Source: Bradyrhizobium sp. LTSP849
GTDB taxonomy: Bacteria > Pseudomonadota > Alphaproteobacteria > Rhizobiales > Xanthobacteraceae
DNA length: 64,000 nucleotides
NCBI RefSeq assembly: GCF_000938255.1
Contig: NZ_JYMR01000012.1
Coordinates: 275,150 to 339,149, forward strand
Direction of reading: 5' to 3'
Below are positions 8,867 through 18,012 of this stretch, piece after piece; positions within the stretch are counted from its first letter, which is position 1; the number at the start of each line of letters is the position of its first letter. The notes under the pieces are model-generated. The model was given only the letters and a program-made list of their open reading frames with translations, did no database searches and was not told the origin of the DNA. The position numbers and the translations under genes are program-made.

Positions 8867-9739
8867 TCAGGACCGGGCCTTGGCCAGGATCCCGTCGGGC
8901 CGAAGCAGGAGAACCGGCAGCAGGAGAACCAGGGACAGGATTTCGGCCTCGCTTGGCGTCATGAATGCCGCCGCGACGCCACGCACCACGCCAAGCAGGA
9001 TGGCGATCACCACCGCGCCCCATAGATTGCCGGCACCGCCGACCACGATCACCGTGAAAGCGACAGCGAGCACGCTGGACCCCATCTGGAAATGTGCCCC
9101 CGCAATCGGCGCGACCAGTGCGCCCGCAACACCGGCAAGCAGGCTGCCGATGATGACGGTCGCGGTGTTGATGCGGCCAGAGGAGACGCCGGAAATCAGC
9201 GCCAATTCGCGCTGCTGGGGCGCGGCTCGCATCCACAAACCGAAGCGTGTGAACCGCAGCAGCAGGAAGGTGACGATCAGGATCGCGACGGCAAGGCCGG
9301 CGACAACGAGACGGTAGCCGGGATAGTCCACACCGAAGATCGAAAACGTCGCGTCGACCGGAGGGTCAACCGAAACCGGAACCGCACCGAAGGTAGCGAG
9401 TGTGCTACTCTCGATGACAAGGAGAAGGCCGGCTGTAGCCAGGAGGCCGATGACCGGCGGGGAATCGACGACTCTCGCCAGCACCAATCGATTGACGACC
9501 ATGCCGAGGCCGCCGACGGATATTGTCGCCAACGCCGCGCCGCTCCAGAACCCGAGGCCGAGCCGCGTGACGAATTGGGCGGTCAGCACCGCCCCCAGCA
9601 TGTAGAACGAGGCGTGGGCGACGTTCATCAGGTTCATCAGCCCGAACGTCAAGCTCAGCCCCAGCGCGATCAGCGCAAAGATCAGTCCCCACACGACGCC
9701 GTTGAAGGTCTGGAAGATCAGCGCATAGGAGAAATCCAT
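8867..9739 (-). CDS. livH: HAAT-type ABC transporter permease (LivH type)
   Basis: A 290-residue membrane protein beginning FQTFNGVVWGLIFALIALGL and containing FGLMNLMNVAHASFYMLGA, the LivH hallmark near residue 35. A cytoplasmic loop near 190 reads MRAAPQQRELALISGV. Its ATG at 9739 shares a base with the oxidoreductase stop (TGATG), showing translational coupling. Confidence 0.93.
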   Translation of the reverse strand: MDFSYALIFQTFNGVVWGLIFALIALGLSLTFGLMNLMNVAHASFYMLGAVLTAQFVTRLGLGFWSGAALATISVGGLGMVVNRLVLARVVDSPPVIGLLATAGLLLVIESSTLATFGAVPVSVDPPVDATFSIFGVDYPGYRLVVAGLAVAILIVTFLLLRFTRFGLWMRAAPQQRELALISGVSSGRINTATVIIGSLLAGVAGALVAPIAGAHFQMGSSVLAVAFTVIVVGGAGNLWGAVVIAILLGVVRGVAAAFMTPSEAEILSLVLLLPVLLLRPDGILAKARS

Positions 9740-11949
9740 CACGCGACCTCGGATTCAGGAGAGACGGAGAGAATGCGGCACGCGATGCCGCCGGTGTCGG
9801 CCGAGCCGGTCGATGAGTCCCAGGGGCCGGAATAGGACATCGCCGCATTGATATTGACGGTACGCACGCCGAACTCCGGCGCGGGCGCTTCCGGAAGCCA
9901 CCAGCCCATCCCGGTGGTAAGCACACCGGGCAAAGTATCATCCGTGATCCTCGCCTTTAGGCTGCAGGTGCCGGAGGCTCGCGGTGTCGTCAGTTTGATC
10001 CAGTCGCCTTCATGAACCCCGTGCTGTTCGGCGGTCTGGGGATGGACATAGACGAGCGGATGCGGCGAAACCTTGCGGGCCCAGGCTTGCTCGCGGAAGC
10101 GAGAATGATGATAACTCTTCTCGCGAAAGCCGGTTTGCAGGACGAGCGGGAAGTCTTCGGAGACGGCTTTCTGTTCGCGCTGGTTCGACGGCAATAGAAA
10201 GGTCGGCAGCGCCTCGACGCCGGCCTGCTCCATCACCTGCGAATACAGCTCGAACTTCCCCGATGGCGTCGCAATGACCTGCCTGGACAGGTCTCCCTGT
10301 TCGAACGGAAACGTCGCATAGCCGACACGCCGCAGTTCGGCGAGGTCGATCGCCGATTTCGCAACACAATATTCGGCAAATTCGCTCTGGGTTTTCCAGG
10401 GCAGATAGTCGCGGTATATCGCTTGGCGCTTGGCGAGCTCCTCGATCAGGAGGACCGCAATCTCCTGATCGCATTTCTGCTCGCCCTGTCGAACCGAGGC
10501 CGCAGCGGTGTAGGTCACGCAAGGGCCTCCTTGATGGAGGCTGACTTCTTCCTCTTCAAGCGTGGTGGTCTTCGGCAGGATGATGTCGGCCCACGCCGCG
10601 GTCGGAGTCATGTATTGCGAGCCGACGGCCACAAAGTCGAGCGAATTCAGCGCCGCGACGGTGCGCTCCAAGTCCGGATAGGTGAGAAGGATGTTGGCGC
10701 CGCTCGCATAGAGTGCGCGCACGGGATAAGGCTCACCGGTCAGCATCGCCGTGAGTACTGACGGGTTATGGCACGCCATCTGGTAGCCCTGCGGACCTGA
10801 CCAGAGCGGAAAGTCCTTGGCACCGATCCGCAGCGCCTCGATCTCCGGCGGCAGCCGGTAGTTCGGGTCAAACAGGACGTCGAATGTCGTTTGGAAGCCT
10901 TCCGGCTTCTTGCCGCGCCGGTTGCCTCCGACGCGATCGACATTGCCGGTGATGGCCACCAGCGTGAAGAAGGCGCGGAAGGTCTGAACCCCTGCGCTAG
11001 ATCCGTCGATCCCGTGCCCGGAAATGAAGCAAGCCGGACCTCGCGCATAATGTCGGGCAGCGGCTGCGATGTCGTGCGCCGGCACGCCGCTCTGGGCTTC
11101 GGCCCAGGACGGTGTGAGTTCGCGCACGTGTTGCGTGAAACGGTCGAACCCGTAACACCAGCTCTCGACGAACGGCTTGTCGTAAAGCTTCTCGGCGATC
11201 ATGACATGCGCCATCGCGAGCGCGATGGCAGCGTCCGTTCCCGGCCGCGGACGAAGCCACAGATCTGCGATTTCGGCCGCCGGCGTCCGGAACGGATCAA
11301 TCACGACGATTGAAGCACCCTTGGCCTTTGCTCTTTTCAACGCCATCCACTGGATCGGGTCGGCCACCGACGGATTGCGGCCGACGATCAGCGCACAGGA
11401 CGTTTCGTCGATGTCCTCGCCGCCGCCGACGTTCAGACCAGTCATCTTGTCCGCGACGGCGCGGCAGCCGCCGCACAGATCCTGATTGATCATCCAGTTG
11501 GGCGAACCGATCGATCGCATCAGTAGCGCCATCATCAGCCCACGGCCGAAGAACGCGCCATTTGTCGCGCCGGCGATCGCCATCGGGCCGTATCGGTGCC
11601 GGACTTCCGCGAACCGATCCGCGATCTCTCCGATGGCCTCGTCCCAGCCGATCGGCTCGAAACGCCCCTCGCCGCGCGTGCCAGTGCGACGAAGTGGCGT
11701 GCGGAGCCGTCCATCCTGATATGTCCATTCCTTCGCGCCGCGGATGCCTTTGACGCAAAAGGCTCCCTTCGATGCTGGATGGCTCGGATTCGGGCTGATC
11801 TTCGTGACGACGCCGTTTTCGGTCGTCAAAAGCGAGCCGCAAATCGTCCCGCACTCCCAACAAGTACTGGGCTGAACTGTTCTCGCCGCATCGGGCGTTT
11901 CGGACTGGATAAATGGGCTCTGCACGACCACCTCGAAGCAAGCTCGCAC
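9739..11949 (-). CDS. Molybdopterin-dependent oxidoreductase with N-terminal [4Fe-4S] site (formate dehydrogenase/DMSO-reductase superfamily)
   Basis: A 736-residue protein. C30-x2-C33-x3-C37-x27-C65 forms the [4Fe-4S] site. Molybdopterin domains follow with NWMINQDLCGGC (C159 or C162 a likely Mo ligand), VIDPFRTPAAEIADLWL, and the C-terminal dinucleotide-binding domain with LQTGFREKSYHHSRFREQAW. No Tat signal precedes the cluster, so it is probably cytoplasmic. It begins at GTG 11949; a GTG a few codons further in is possible. It heads the operon with a HAAT importer and RidA, suggesting that it transforms the imported compound. Close family members include formate-dehydrogenase-like and acetylene-hydratase-like enzymes; the substrate cannot be read. 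Confidence 0.9.
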   Translation of the reverse strand: MRACFEVVVQSPFIQSETPDAARTVQPSTCWECGTICGSLLTTENGVVTKISPNPSHPASKGAFCVKGIRGAKEWTYQDGRLRTPLRRTGTRGEGRFEPIGWDEAIGEIADRFAEVRHRYGPMAIAGATNGAFFGRGLMMALLMRSIGSPNWMINQDLCGGCRAVADKMTGLNVGGGEDIDETSCALIVGRNPSVADPIQWMALKRAKAKGASIVVIDPFRTPAAEIADLWLRPRPGTDAAIALAMAHVMIAEKLYDKPFVESWCYGFDRFTQHVRELTPSWAEAQSGVPAHDIAAAARHYARGPACFISGHGIDGSSAGVQTFRAFFTLVAITGNVDRVGGNRRGKKPEGFQTTFDVLFDPNYRLPPEIEALRIGAKDFPLWSGPQGYQMACHNPSVLTAMLTGEPYPVRALYASGANILLTYPDLERTVAALNSLDFVAVGSQYMTPTAAWADIILPKTTTLEEEEVSLHQGGPCVTYTAAASVRQGEQKCDQEIAVLLIEELAKRQAIYRDYLPWKTQSEFAEYCVAKSAIDLAELRRVGYATFPFEQGDLSRQVIATPSGKFELYSQVMEQAGVEALPTFLLPSNQREQKAVSEDFPLVLQTGFREKSYHHSRFREQAWARKVSPHPLVYVHPQTAEQHGVHEGDWIKLTTPRASGTCSLKARITDDTLPGVLTTGMGWWLPEAPAPEFGVRTVNINAAMSYSGPWDSSTGSADTGGIACRILSVSPESEVA

Positions 11950-11961
11950 TACGCTATGATA

Positions 11962-11992
11962 TATTGCAATAAAGTACAGCTATAAATTATAG
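11962..11992. promoter_or_regulatory. Two perfect palindromes in the promoter of the molybdopterin/HAAT operon
   Basis: TATTGCAATA (11962-11971) and CTATAA-A-TTATAG (11980-11992) lie 13-43 bases before the GTG start at 11949 in an A+T-rich stretch. MarR-family operators are often short TTGCAA-centred dyads, so the MarR protein at 4072-4641 is the natural candidate. The link is inferred. Confidence 0.45.
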
Positions 11993-12580
11993 TCATTAAG
12001 CGCTATTTTAGTTGCATCGCCCGGCCAACGGGCGCGGATTGCCGCAAAAAAACCAGCAGATCGGTAGCGGACTCAAAGGTTATGGCCGAAACTGCTGTCT
12101 GTTTTTAATGCAAGAGTGGCTCTCGCAATCGGAACGCCAAGGGCGCGAGACCAATATCTACACGCGGATAACCTCCCAGTGCACACGTGGTGCACACCCT
12201 GCCTTCTAATCCTTTGAAGTAATTTGAACTCTCGCTCCAATCCATCATGGGGAAGCTCAAGCTAGTTGGATCAAGCAACGTCCAACACGCGAGACTCATC
12301 CCTGATGGGAATGTCGTAGTTCGAAACCCTTGCAGGAGCCGAGTAGCGAATCTCAACTCCACGGGTTGCAGGTTTGAACGCCCGTCCGAAGGGCTCGGGT
12401 CGCGCCGACGTTTGCCAGCGAGACTAAACTCCTGCTGTCCGCGAGGGTGCGTATCGGCGAAAGCGTCTCGGCCCCTCCCGCAATTGCGCACTAGACTGGG
12501 CCAGCGCCGACATGCTCGCCGCAAGCTCCTCGCAATGATGGTACAGCCACTACTTTCGCGACATTGCGCCACCAGACTCA

Positions 12581-12591
12581 TTGCGACGCAA
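12581..12591. promoter_or_regulatory. Palindrome TTGCG-A-CGCAA upstream of the binding-protein gene
   Basis: A perfect 11-base dyad 150 bases upstream of the ATG at 12741, with related TTGCG/CGCAA words nearby. It may be an operator for the 22-kb array; no direct proof. Confidence 0.25.
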
Positions 12592-12740
12592 CAATCAAAA
12601 TGAGACTGCGCGTCAAACTACACGAGGGTTGCAACATCCGCGCCGCGCCCGGTATCGGCTAGCCTTCCGTGCAACAACCGGACGTTCGCGCTCGCTACAT
12701 CAAACAATACGACGTCGGCAAAACACTAGGGAGGAGACCA

Positions 12741-13991
12741 ATGCTGAGAGGTAGTGTGGGATTGATTGCGTTAAGCAGCCTTTTGTTCTCTGGCACCGCC
12801 TTCGCGCAGGAGAAGATCAAGGTCGGCGTCACCGCAACGCTCGAAGGCACTTACACCGTTCTCGGTGAGGACGGCATCCGCGGCTTCCAGACGGCGCTCA
12901 ACGTGCTGGGTAAGAAGGTCGGCGATAAAGAGCTCGAATTCGTTATCGCCTCGACTGACGCAACGCCGGACTCCGCCGTGCGCGCCGTGCGCAAGCTGAT
13001 CGAGCAGGACAAGGTGCAGATCCTGCTGTCGCCGCTGTCCGGTGACGAAGGCATTGCCGTCAAGAATTTTGCAAAGACCCATCCGGAGTTGACCTTCATC
13101 AACGCCGCCTCCGGAGCCCAGGAAACGACCTATGTCGACCCCGCCCCGAACTTCTTCCGCTACAATATGGATGGTGCGCAGTGGCAGGTGGGCCTCGGTA
13201 AATATGCCTACGACGAGAAGAAGTATCGCAAGATCGCGACCGTCGGCGAGGACTATTCCTTCATCTACACGCAGGTATTTGGCCTCGTGCTCGAATTCTG
13301 CGGCGCAGGGGGACAGGTCACCAACCGGCAATGGGTTCCGCTCGGCACCAAGGACTTTGCTTCAGTCATCGCTGCGCTTCCGGATGACGTCGATGCGATC
13401 TATCTCGGCCTCGGCGGCGCCGACGCCGTCAACTTCCTCAACCAGTACCAGCAGGCCGGGGGCAAGGCACATCTGATGGGCGGCTCGATCATGATCGATC
13501 AGACCATCCTGTCGTCCAAGGGTAATGCCAAGAACGCGCTGGTCGGCACGCTGGCCGCGAGCGGCCAAGCCGACACCTGGGAGGATCCGGGCTGGCAGAA
13601 ATTCGTGAAGGACTATCAGGATGCTTTCCCGCCCAACAAGCGCTTCCCCAGCCCGTCGCTGCTCGCCACCAACTATTACGGCTCGACCATGGCGCTGATC
13701 CTGGCGCTACGTCAGGTCAATGGCGATCTCAGCGACAACCAGTCCAAATACAAGGCCGCGCTGGCCAAGATCGAGCTCGATGCGCCCAACGGCAAGATCA
13801 AGCTTGACGCCAACCGCCAGGCGATCGGTACAAACTTCGTCACCGAGGTCGTCGACGACGGCAAGGGGGCGCTGTTCAGCAAGGTCGTGAAGGTGATCCC
13901 AAACGTGAACCAGACGCTGGGCTATGACCCCGCGGTGTTCGCCAAGATCGGTTTGCCAAGCCGCACAGTTCCTGAATGTAAGAAATACTGA
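12741..13991 (+). CDS. livK: ABC transporter substrate-binding protein (LivK-like)
   Basis: A 416-residue periplasmic binding protein. ATG 12741 follows GGGAGGAGACCA. The Sec signal peptide ends AFA|QEK (about residue 24). The mature start IKVGVTATLEGTYTVLGEDG and the segment VRKLIEQDKVQILLSPLSGDEG fit the type 1 periplasmic fold used for amino acids and small aromatic acids. It is the first gene of the plus-strand array; a hairpin after its stop probably sets its higher expression relative to downstream genes. Confidence 0.94.
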   Translation: MLRGSVGLIALSSLLFSGTAFAQEKIKVGVTATLEGTYTVLGEDGIRGFQTALNVLGKKVGDKELEFVIASTDATPDSAVRAVRKLIEQDKVQILLSPLSGDEGIAVKNFAKTHPELTFINAASGAQETTYVDPAPNFFRYNMDGAQWQVGLGKYAYDEKKYRKIATVGEDYSFIYTQVFGLVLEFCGAGGQVTNRQWVPLGTKDFASVIAALPDDVDAIYLGLGGADAVNFLNQYQQAGGKAHLMGGSIMIDQTILSSKGNAKNALVGTLAASGQADTWEDPGWQKFVKDYQDAFPPNKRFPSPSLLATNYYGSTMALILALRQVNGDLSDNQSKYKAALAKIELDAPNGKIKLDANRQAIGTNFVTEVVDDGKGALFSKVVKVIPNVNQTLGYDPAVFAKIGLPSRTVPECKKY

Positions 13992-14017
13992 CGTAGTCTC
14001 GTTCGCAAAGTGATGAT

Positions 14018-14070
14018 CGGGGAGAGATTTGCAAAGCGTGGACATCGTGCGCCCTTGCATTCTCTCCCCG
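14018..14070 (+). terminator. Long hairpin after the binding-protein gene (attenuator or mRNA-stabilising element)
   Basis: CGGGGAGAGA (14018-14027) pairs perfectly with TCTCTCCCCG (14061-14070), with an inner TGCAA/TTGCA pairing. No strong U-tract follows, so partial termination or 3'-end protection of the binding-protein message is more likely than full termination. Confidence 0.45.
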
Positions 14071-14113
14071 GTTGTTGAACGCTAAAAAAACAAGAGCTTC
14101 TGGGAGGGAAGGC

Positions 14114-14941
14114 ATGAGCCGGGCGCTCGCCGTCTTTCACGGTCGTTTCGGCCGGGCGACGGTCTATCAGTTGAACCGCCCCTTCAACATCCACGCGCAT
14201 CGCGAAGGTCATTTGATCTTCCATGTCGGCGGGCGTCCTGCATGCATCGATGTCAACGATGGACGTTACGAGCTCACCGAAGGTTCCGTGGTCGCAGTCA
14301 ATCCATGGGAGCCGCATAATTTCCTTCCGTCTGATCTCGACGGAGGCGCCGTCTTCTTCGTGCTCTACGTCAATGCGGAGTGGTTCGCGCCCGATGCGCC
14401 CGGCGCCGACCGCCTGCGCTTCGGCCGCACCCAGTTCGCGCGGTCGACCGCACTGGATAAGCATATTCGGCACGCGGCTGCCCTTGTATGCGGTGCACCC
14501 TCGCTGAATAGCCTCGATGGCGAACTGAGAAGTCTGATCGACATCTGCTACGATGAAAGCTGGCAGCAGGCGGAGACCTCACCCGATCCGCGCGCGAGTG
14601 GCTCAGTCACCGATTTTCGTGTTCGCAAGTGCATCAAGATGATGTCGGAGAGCCCCGGCGCCGAGATCGAGCTCGACACTATCGCGCGCGAATCCGGCCT
14701 GTCGCGGCCGCATTTTTACCGACTGTTCCGCACTCAGACCGGCGTCACCCCGCATCTCTATCTCAACACGCTGATGATGGAACAGGCGCTGGAGGCGCTC
14801 GTGGCGAGCGAGGCACCGATCGCGGATATCGGCTTCGACCTTGGCTTCTCATCGCAGAGCGGTTTCACCCGTTTCTTCGCCGCCAATGTCGGCATGGCGC
14901 CGACCGATTATCGCCGCGCGGCCAAGGTTTTGCGCGCCTGA
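14114..14941 (+). CDS. AraC-family transcriptional regulator with cupin sensor domain
   Basis: A 275-residue protein. An N-terminal AraC-binding cupin (IHAHREGHLIFHVGG, VVAVNPWEPHNF) is followed by two C-terminal helix-turn-helix units: LDTIARESGLSRPHFYRLFR and IADIGFDLGFSSQSGFTRFF, then GMAPTDYRR. ATG 14114 follows GGGAGGGAAGG; an earlier TTG lacks support. It sits between the binding protein and permeases of the same transporter, so it is probably the pathway regulator, responding to the imported compound or its product. Confidence 0.93.
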   Translation: MSRALAVFHGRFGRATVYQLNRPFNIHAHREGHLIFHVGGRPACIDVNDGRYELTEGSVVAVNPWEPHNFLPSDLDGGAVFFVLYVNAEWFAPDAPGADRLRFGRTQFARSTALDKHIRHAAALVCGAPSLNSLDGELRSLIDICYDESWQQAETSPDPRASGSVTDFRVRKCIKMMSESPGAEIELDTIARESGLSRPHFYRLFRTQTGVTPHLYLNTLMMEQALEALVASEAPIADIGFDLGFSSQSGFTRFFAANVGMAPTDYRRAAKVLRA

Positions 14942-15142
14942 CAGGTGCGCGAAAAGATACTGTCGATCAAGCGTCTCCCCTGCAGTCGCATTAGGATGTA
15001 CGGAACGCGGTCCCGAGAAGAGGATCGCGGTCGATAGGGAGCGCACGTTCATGGCAGGGCTTGCGGCCGGCAACGGTCTGCGTGCCCCCTCGCCCCCTTT
15101 GGGGGAAGTGAGTTGGGGTGACGTGAAGACGGAGTGGCGGTC

Positions 15143-16153
15143 ATGACGCGCTTTGTCGAGCGCCATCCAGCCTGGGCGCTGATTATCATCATCGCGATCG
15201 CGGTGGCGCTTTGGCTGATCTTCGCGGTGTGGCCGCCAGGGCTTGAAGAAGCAATCGGCCGCAAGCGGGTCTTCCTCAACGCGCTCTTCAACGGCATTAC
15301 GCTTGGCGGTCTCTATTTTCTCGTCGCCAGCGGCTTTACGCTGATCTTCGGCCTGATGCGCAACGTCAATCTCGCGCACGGCTCGCTCTATCTGTTCGGC
15401 GGCTATGTCGGCTACGCCATCAGCGCGTCGACCGGATCCTGGATCCTCTCGTTCATCATCGCCTTCATCCTGACGGCGCTGGTCGGCGTCCTGCTTCAAG
15501 TTCTGGTCTTCCGCCGCATGGAAGGCCAGGATCTACGTCAGACCATGGTCACGATCGGGCTCTCCATCGTGTTTGCCGATCTGATGTTGTGGGCCTGCGG
15601 CGGTGACTTCTACCAGATCCAGACCCCGAACTGGCTGATCGGTCCGATCGAGCTGCCGCTGATCACCGCGGTGAAGTCCTCGGGCGAGCCGGTCTACCTC
15701 CGGTATCCGGCGGTGCGGCTCGTGATCTTCGCAGCGTCTGTCGTGATCGGCGTCGCGATGTGGCTCGCGCTCAACCGCACCCGGATCGGCATGATCATCC
15801 GCGCCGGCGTCGACGACCGCGATATCCTCGCCGCGACCGGCGTGCGCATCCAGCTCGTTTTCGTGCTGGTGTTCGCGTTCGGTGCGGGGCTCGCCGGCAT
15901 CGCGGGGGTGGTCGGCGGCACCTTCCAGTCGCTCTCTCCCGGCGAGGACATCCGCTTCCTGCTCGCCTCGCTCGTGGTCGTGATCGTCGGCGGCATGGGC
16001 TCGATCCCCGGCGCCGCGCTCGGCGCACTGATCATCGGCCTCGCCGAGCAGCTCGGCTCGGTCTACATCCCGACCTACGCCATCGTCGTGACTTTCCTGA
16101 TCATGGTGCTGGTGCTGGCGATCCGGCCGCAAGGCCTGTTGGCGAGGCGCTGA
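15143..16153 (+). CDS. livH: HAAT-type ABC transporter permease (LivH type)
   Basis: A 336-residue membrane protein. An extra N-terminal segment (AWALIIIIAIAVALWLIF) comes before the LivH core NALFNGITLGGLYFLVASGFTLIFGLMRNVNLAHGSLY. The cytoplasmic loop is RAGVDDRDILAATGV. ATG 15143 was chosen; GTG 15134 is an alternative. It is separated from livM by one base. The 200-base gap before it contains a short GC-rich inverted stretch (CCCCCTTTGGGGG) but no gene. Confidence 0.92.
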   Translation: MTRFVERHPAWALIIIIAIAVALWLIFAVWPPGLEEAIGRKRVFLNALFNGITLGGLYFLVASGFTLIFGLMRNVNLAHGSLYLFGGYVGYAISASTGSWILSFIIAFILTALVGVLLQVLVFRRMEGQDLRQTMVTIGLSIVFADLMLWACGGDFYQIQTPNWLIGPIELPLITAVKSSGEPVYLRYPAVRLVIFAASVVIGVAMWLALNRTRIGMIIRAGVDDRDILAATGVRIQLVFVLVFAFGAGLAGIAGVVGGTFQSLSPGEDIRFLLASLVVVIVGGMGSIPGAALGALIIGLAEQLGSVYIPTYAIVVTFLIMVLVLAIRPQGLLARR

Positions 16154-16154
16154 G

Positions 16155-17237
16155 ATGTCGCTCGCCCACGATGCCCGAGTTGCCGTTCGTCCCGCTGCCG
16201 AGGCACAGCGCCCCGCGCAGACATGGCCGGAGGTCAACAACCCCGCAGCCTGGATCGTGGCGGTCATCCTCCTGATCATGCCGCTGATCGCCAACGGCTT
16301 CTTCCTGATCGAGATTTTCGCGACGACCCTGATCCTCGGTACTATCGCGCTCAGCCTGATGCTGCTTGCCGGCTATGGCGGCATGGTCAGCCTGATGCAG
16401 CTCACCATCGCCGGCTTCTCGGCCTATATGGTCGCGGTGTTCGGCATCAGCGGCAATGCCAATATCAGTCTGGGTTGGCCGTGGTGGCTCGCCGTCCCAA
16501 TGGCGCTCGCGCTTGCCACGATCTTCGGCACGCTCGGTGGCGCACTCGCAGTCCGCACCGAGGGCATCTACACCATCATGATCACCCTGGCGATCGGCGC
16601 CGCCTTCTATTACTTCACCAACCAGAACTGGGCGATCTTCAACGGCCACACCGGCATCAACACCGTCGGCACGCCGCATTTTTGGGGCGTCGACTGGCGC
16701 GCCGATATTCCCTTCTACTACATCGTGCTTGCCGTCGGTGCGCTCTGCTATTTCGCGGTCGACTACATTTCGCGTGCGCCGTTCGGGCTGGCACTCCAGG
16801 GTGTGCGCGACAATCCGCGCCGCATGGCCGCGCTCGGCTTCAACGTCAACGCTCACCGCATCGCAGCCTATGCGGTCGCCTCCTTCATCGCAGCACTCGC
16901 CGGCGTGCTTCAGGTCTGGAATTACCGCCAAATTTCCCCGGGCTCGGTCAGCGTCAACGCCTGTATTGACATCCTGATCATCGCCATCGTCGGCGGCATC
17001 ACACGGCCCATCGGGCCGTATATCGGCGCGCTGATCTTCGTCCTGTTGCGTACTTTTGCGCTCGATTTCCTGGTCAAGATCGGGCTCGATGGCAATCGTT
17101 TCCGCCTGCTGATCGGGCTCGGCTTCCTCGCCATCGTGTTCTGGTCGTCTGACGGGGTGATCGGCCTGTGGCAGCGCTGGCGCCAGAGCCAGCGCCGGCC
17201 AGCCGACCGCCCCGGCGGAGGGCGCAGCCATGGATAG
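16155..17237 (+). CDS. livM: HAAT-type ABC transporter permease (LivM type)
   Basis: A 360-residue membrane protein with the LivM core ILGTIALSLMLLAGYGGMVSLMQLTIAGF and the EAA-like loop LQGVRDNPRRMAALGFNVNAHR near residue 215. A 30-residue polar N-terminus precedes the first membrane helix. Its end overlaps the livG start by 8 bases. Confidence 0.94.
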   Translation: MSLAHDARVAVRPAAEAQRPAQTWPEVNNPAAWIVAVILLIMPLIANGFFLIEIFATTLILGTIALSLMLLAGYGGMVSLMQLTIAGFSAYMVAVFGISGNANISLGWPWWLAVPMALALATIFGTLGGALAVRTEGIYTIMITLAIGAAFYYFTNQNWAIFNGHTGINTVGTPHFWGVDWRADIPFYYIVLAVGALCYFAVDYISRAPFGLALQGVRDNPRRMAALGFNVNAHRIAAYAVASFIAALAGVLQVWNYRQISPGSVSVNACIDILIIAIVGGITRPIGPYIGALIFVLLRTFALDFLVKIGLDGNRFRLLIGLGFLAIVFWSSDGVIGLWQRWRQSQRRPADRPGGGRSHG

Positions 17238-18012
17238 CGTTGCGCAGCGCCTCTCCGCCGTCGGCGCCGGTGCAGCACTCGAGCTGCGCGGCGTAACCCG
17301 GCTGTTCGGCGCGCTCGCGGCTTTGATCGACGTCACCATCACCGTGCGCGCCGGAGAACGGCGCGCCGTGCTCGGCTCCAATGGCGCCGGCAAGACCACG
17401 CTATTCAATTGCATCACGGGAGACTTCCCGCCCTCCTCCGGCACCATCCGCTTCTTCGGCGAGGATGTGACCCATTTCCCGCCCTATGAACGTATTCGCC
17501 GTGGGCTGCGGCGTACCTATCAGATCTCCGCGCTGTTTCCCGGGCTTACGGTACAGGACAACGTCTACCTCGCCTGCCGCGGCGTCTCGCGCGGCCGGTT
17601 TTCGTTTTTGCGTCCCGGGCAGAATGATGCGCTGATGCACGCCGCCGACAATCTCGTCCAGGCTGTGCATTTGACGGGGGTCAAAAACCAGCGCGTCGCC
17701 GAGCTCGCGCACGGACAGCAGCGCCAGCTCGAGATCGCACTGGCGCTCGCCGGCGCGCCGCGCTTCGTGCTGTTCGACGAGCCTGCCGCCGGCCTCTCGC
17801 CAACCGAGCGGGCCGAGTTGGTCGAGATCCTGACCTCGCTGCCCGCGCATATCGGCTACATCATCATCGAGCACGATATGGACGTGGCGCTGCGCGTCGT
17901 CGAGAGCGTCACGATGATGCACAACGGCCGCATCTTCAAGGAAGGCCTGCCGCAGGAGATCCAGTCCGATCCCGAGGTGCAGGAGCTTTATCTCGGAGGG
18001 GGCCATGAATGA
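17230..18012 (+). CDS. livG: HAAT-type ABC transporter ATPase (LivG type)
   Basis: A 260-residue ATPase: Walker A GSNGAGKTT, the LivG element GLRRTYQISALFPGLTVQ, signature LAHGQQRQLE (a non-canonical LSGGQ), Walker B VLFDEPAAGLSP and IIEHDMDVA for the switch His. It overlaps both neighbours by 8 bases, so it is translationally coupled within the array. Confidence 0.94.
   Translation: MDSVAQRLSAVGAGAALELRGVTRLFGALAALIDVTITVRAGERRAVLGSNGAGKTTLFNCITGDFPPSSGTIRFFGEDVTHFPPYERIRRGLRRTYQISALFPGLTVQDNVYLACRGVSRGRFSFLRPGQNDALMHAADNLVQAVHLTGVKNQRVAELAHGQQRQLEIALALAGAPRFVLFDEPAAGLSPTERAELVEILTSLPAHIGYIIIEHDMDVALRVVESVTMMHNGRIFKEGLPQEIQSDPEVQELYLGGGHE

Larger units (their letters stand above)
11950..12740. 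other. 791-base divergent intergenic region, no supported gene
   Basis: It separates the molybdopterin operon (leftward) from the 22-kb array (rightward). Short open frames on both strands have no plausible ribosome site or domain and no coding-like bias. It holds palindromes TATTGCAATA and CTATAA-A-TTATAG next to the left gene and TTGCG-A-CGCAA at 12581-12591 on the right side. A GTTCGAAACCC stretch near 12320 is not part of a foldable tRNA. Confidence 0.6.

Noticed and set aside
12318..12400. Possible tRNA or tRNA fragment around GTTCGAAACCC
   Set aside because: No acceptor stem, D-arm or anticodon arm can be folded around it; resemblance is limited to a few bases.
12105..12581. 158-codon minus-strand frame in the large divergent gap
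   Set aside because: No ribosome site, no domain, odd composition, and it spans the expected promoter region of the 22-kb array.
15080..15120. Dispersed REP-like repeat with CCCCCTTTGGGGG before livH
   Set aside because: Only one short imperfect copy was noticed in the window, so a repeat family cannot be supported.
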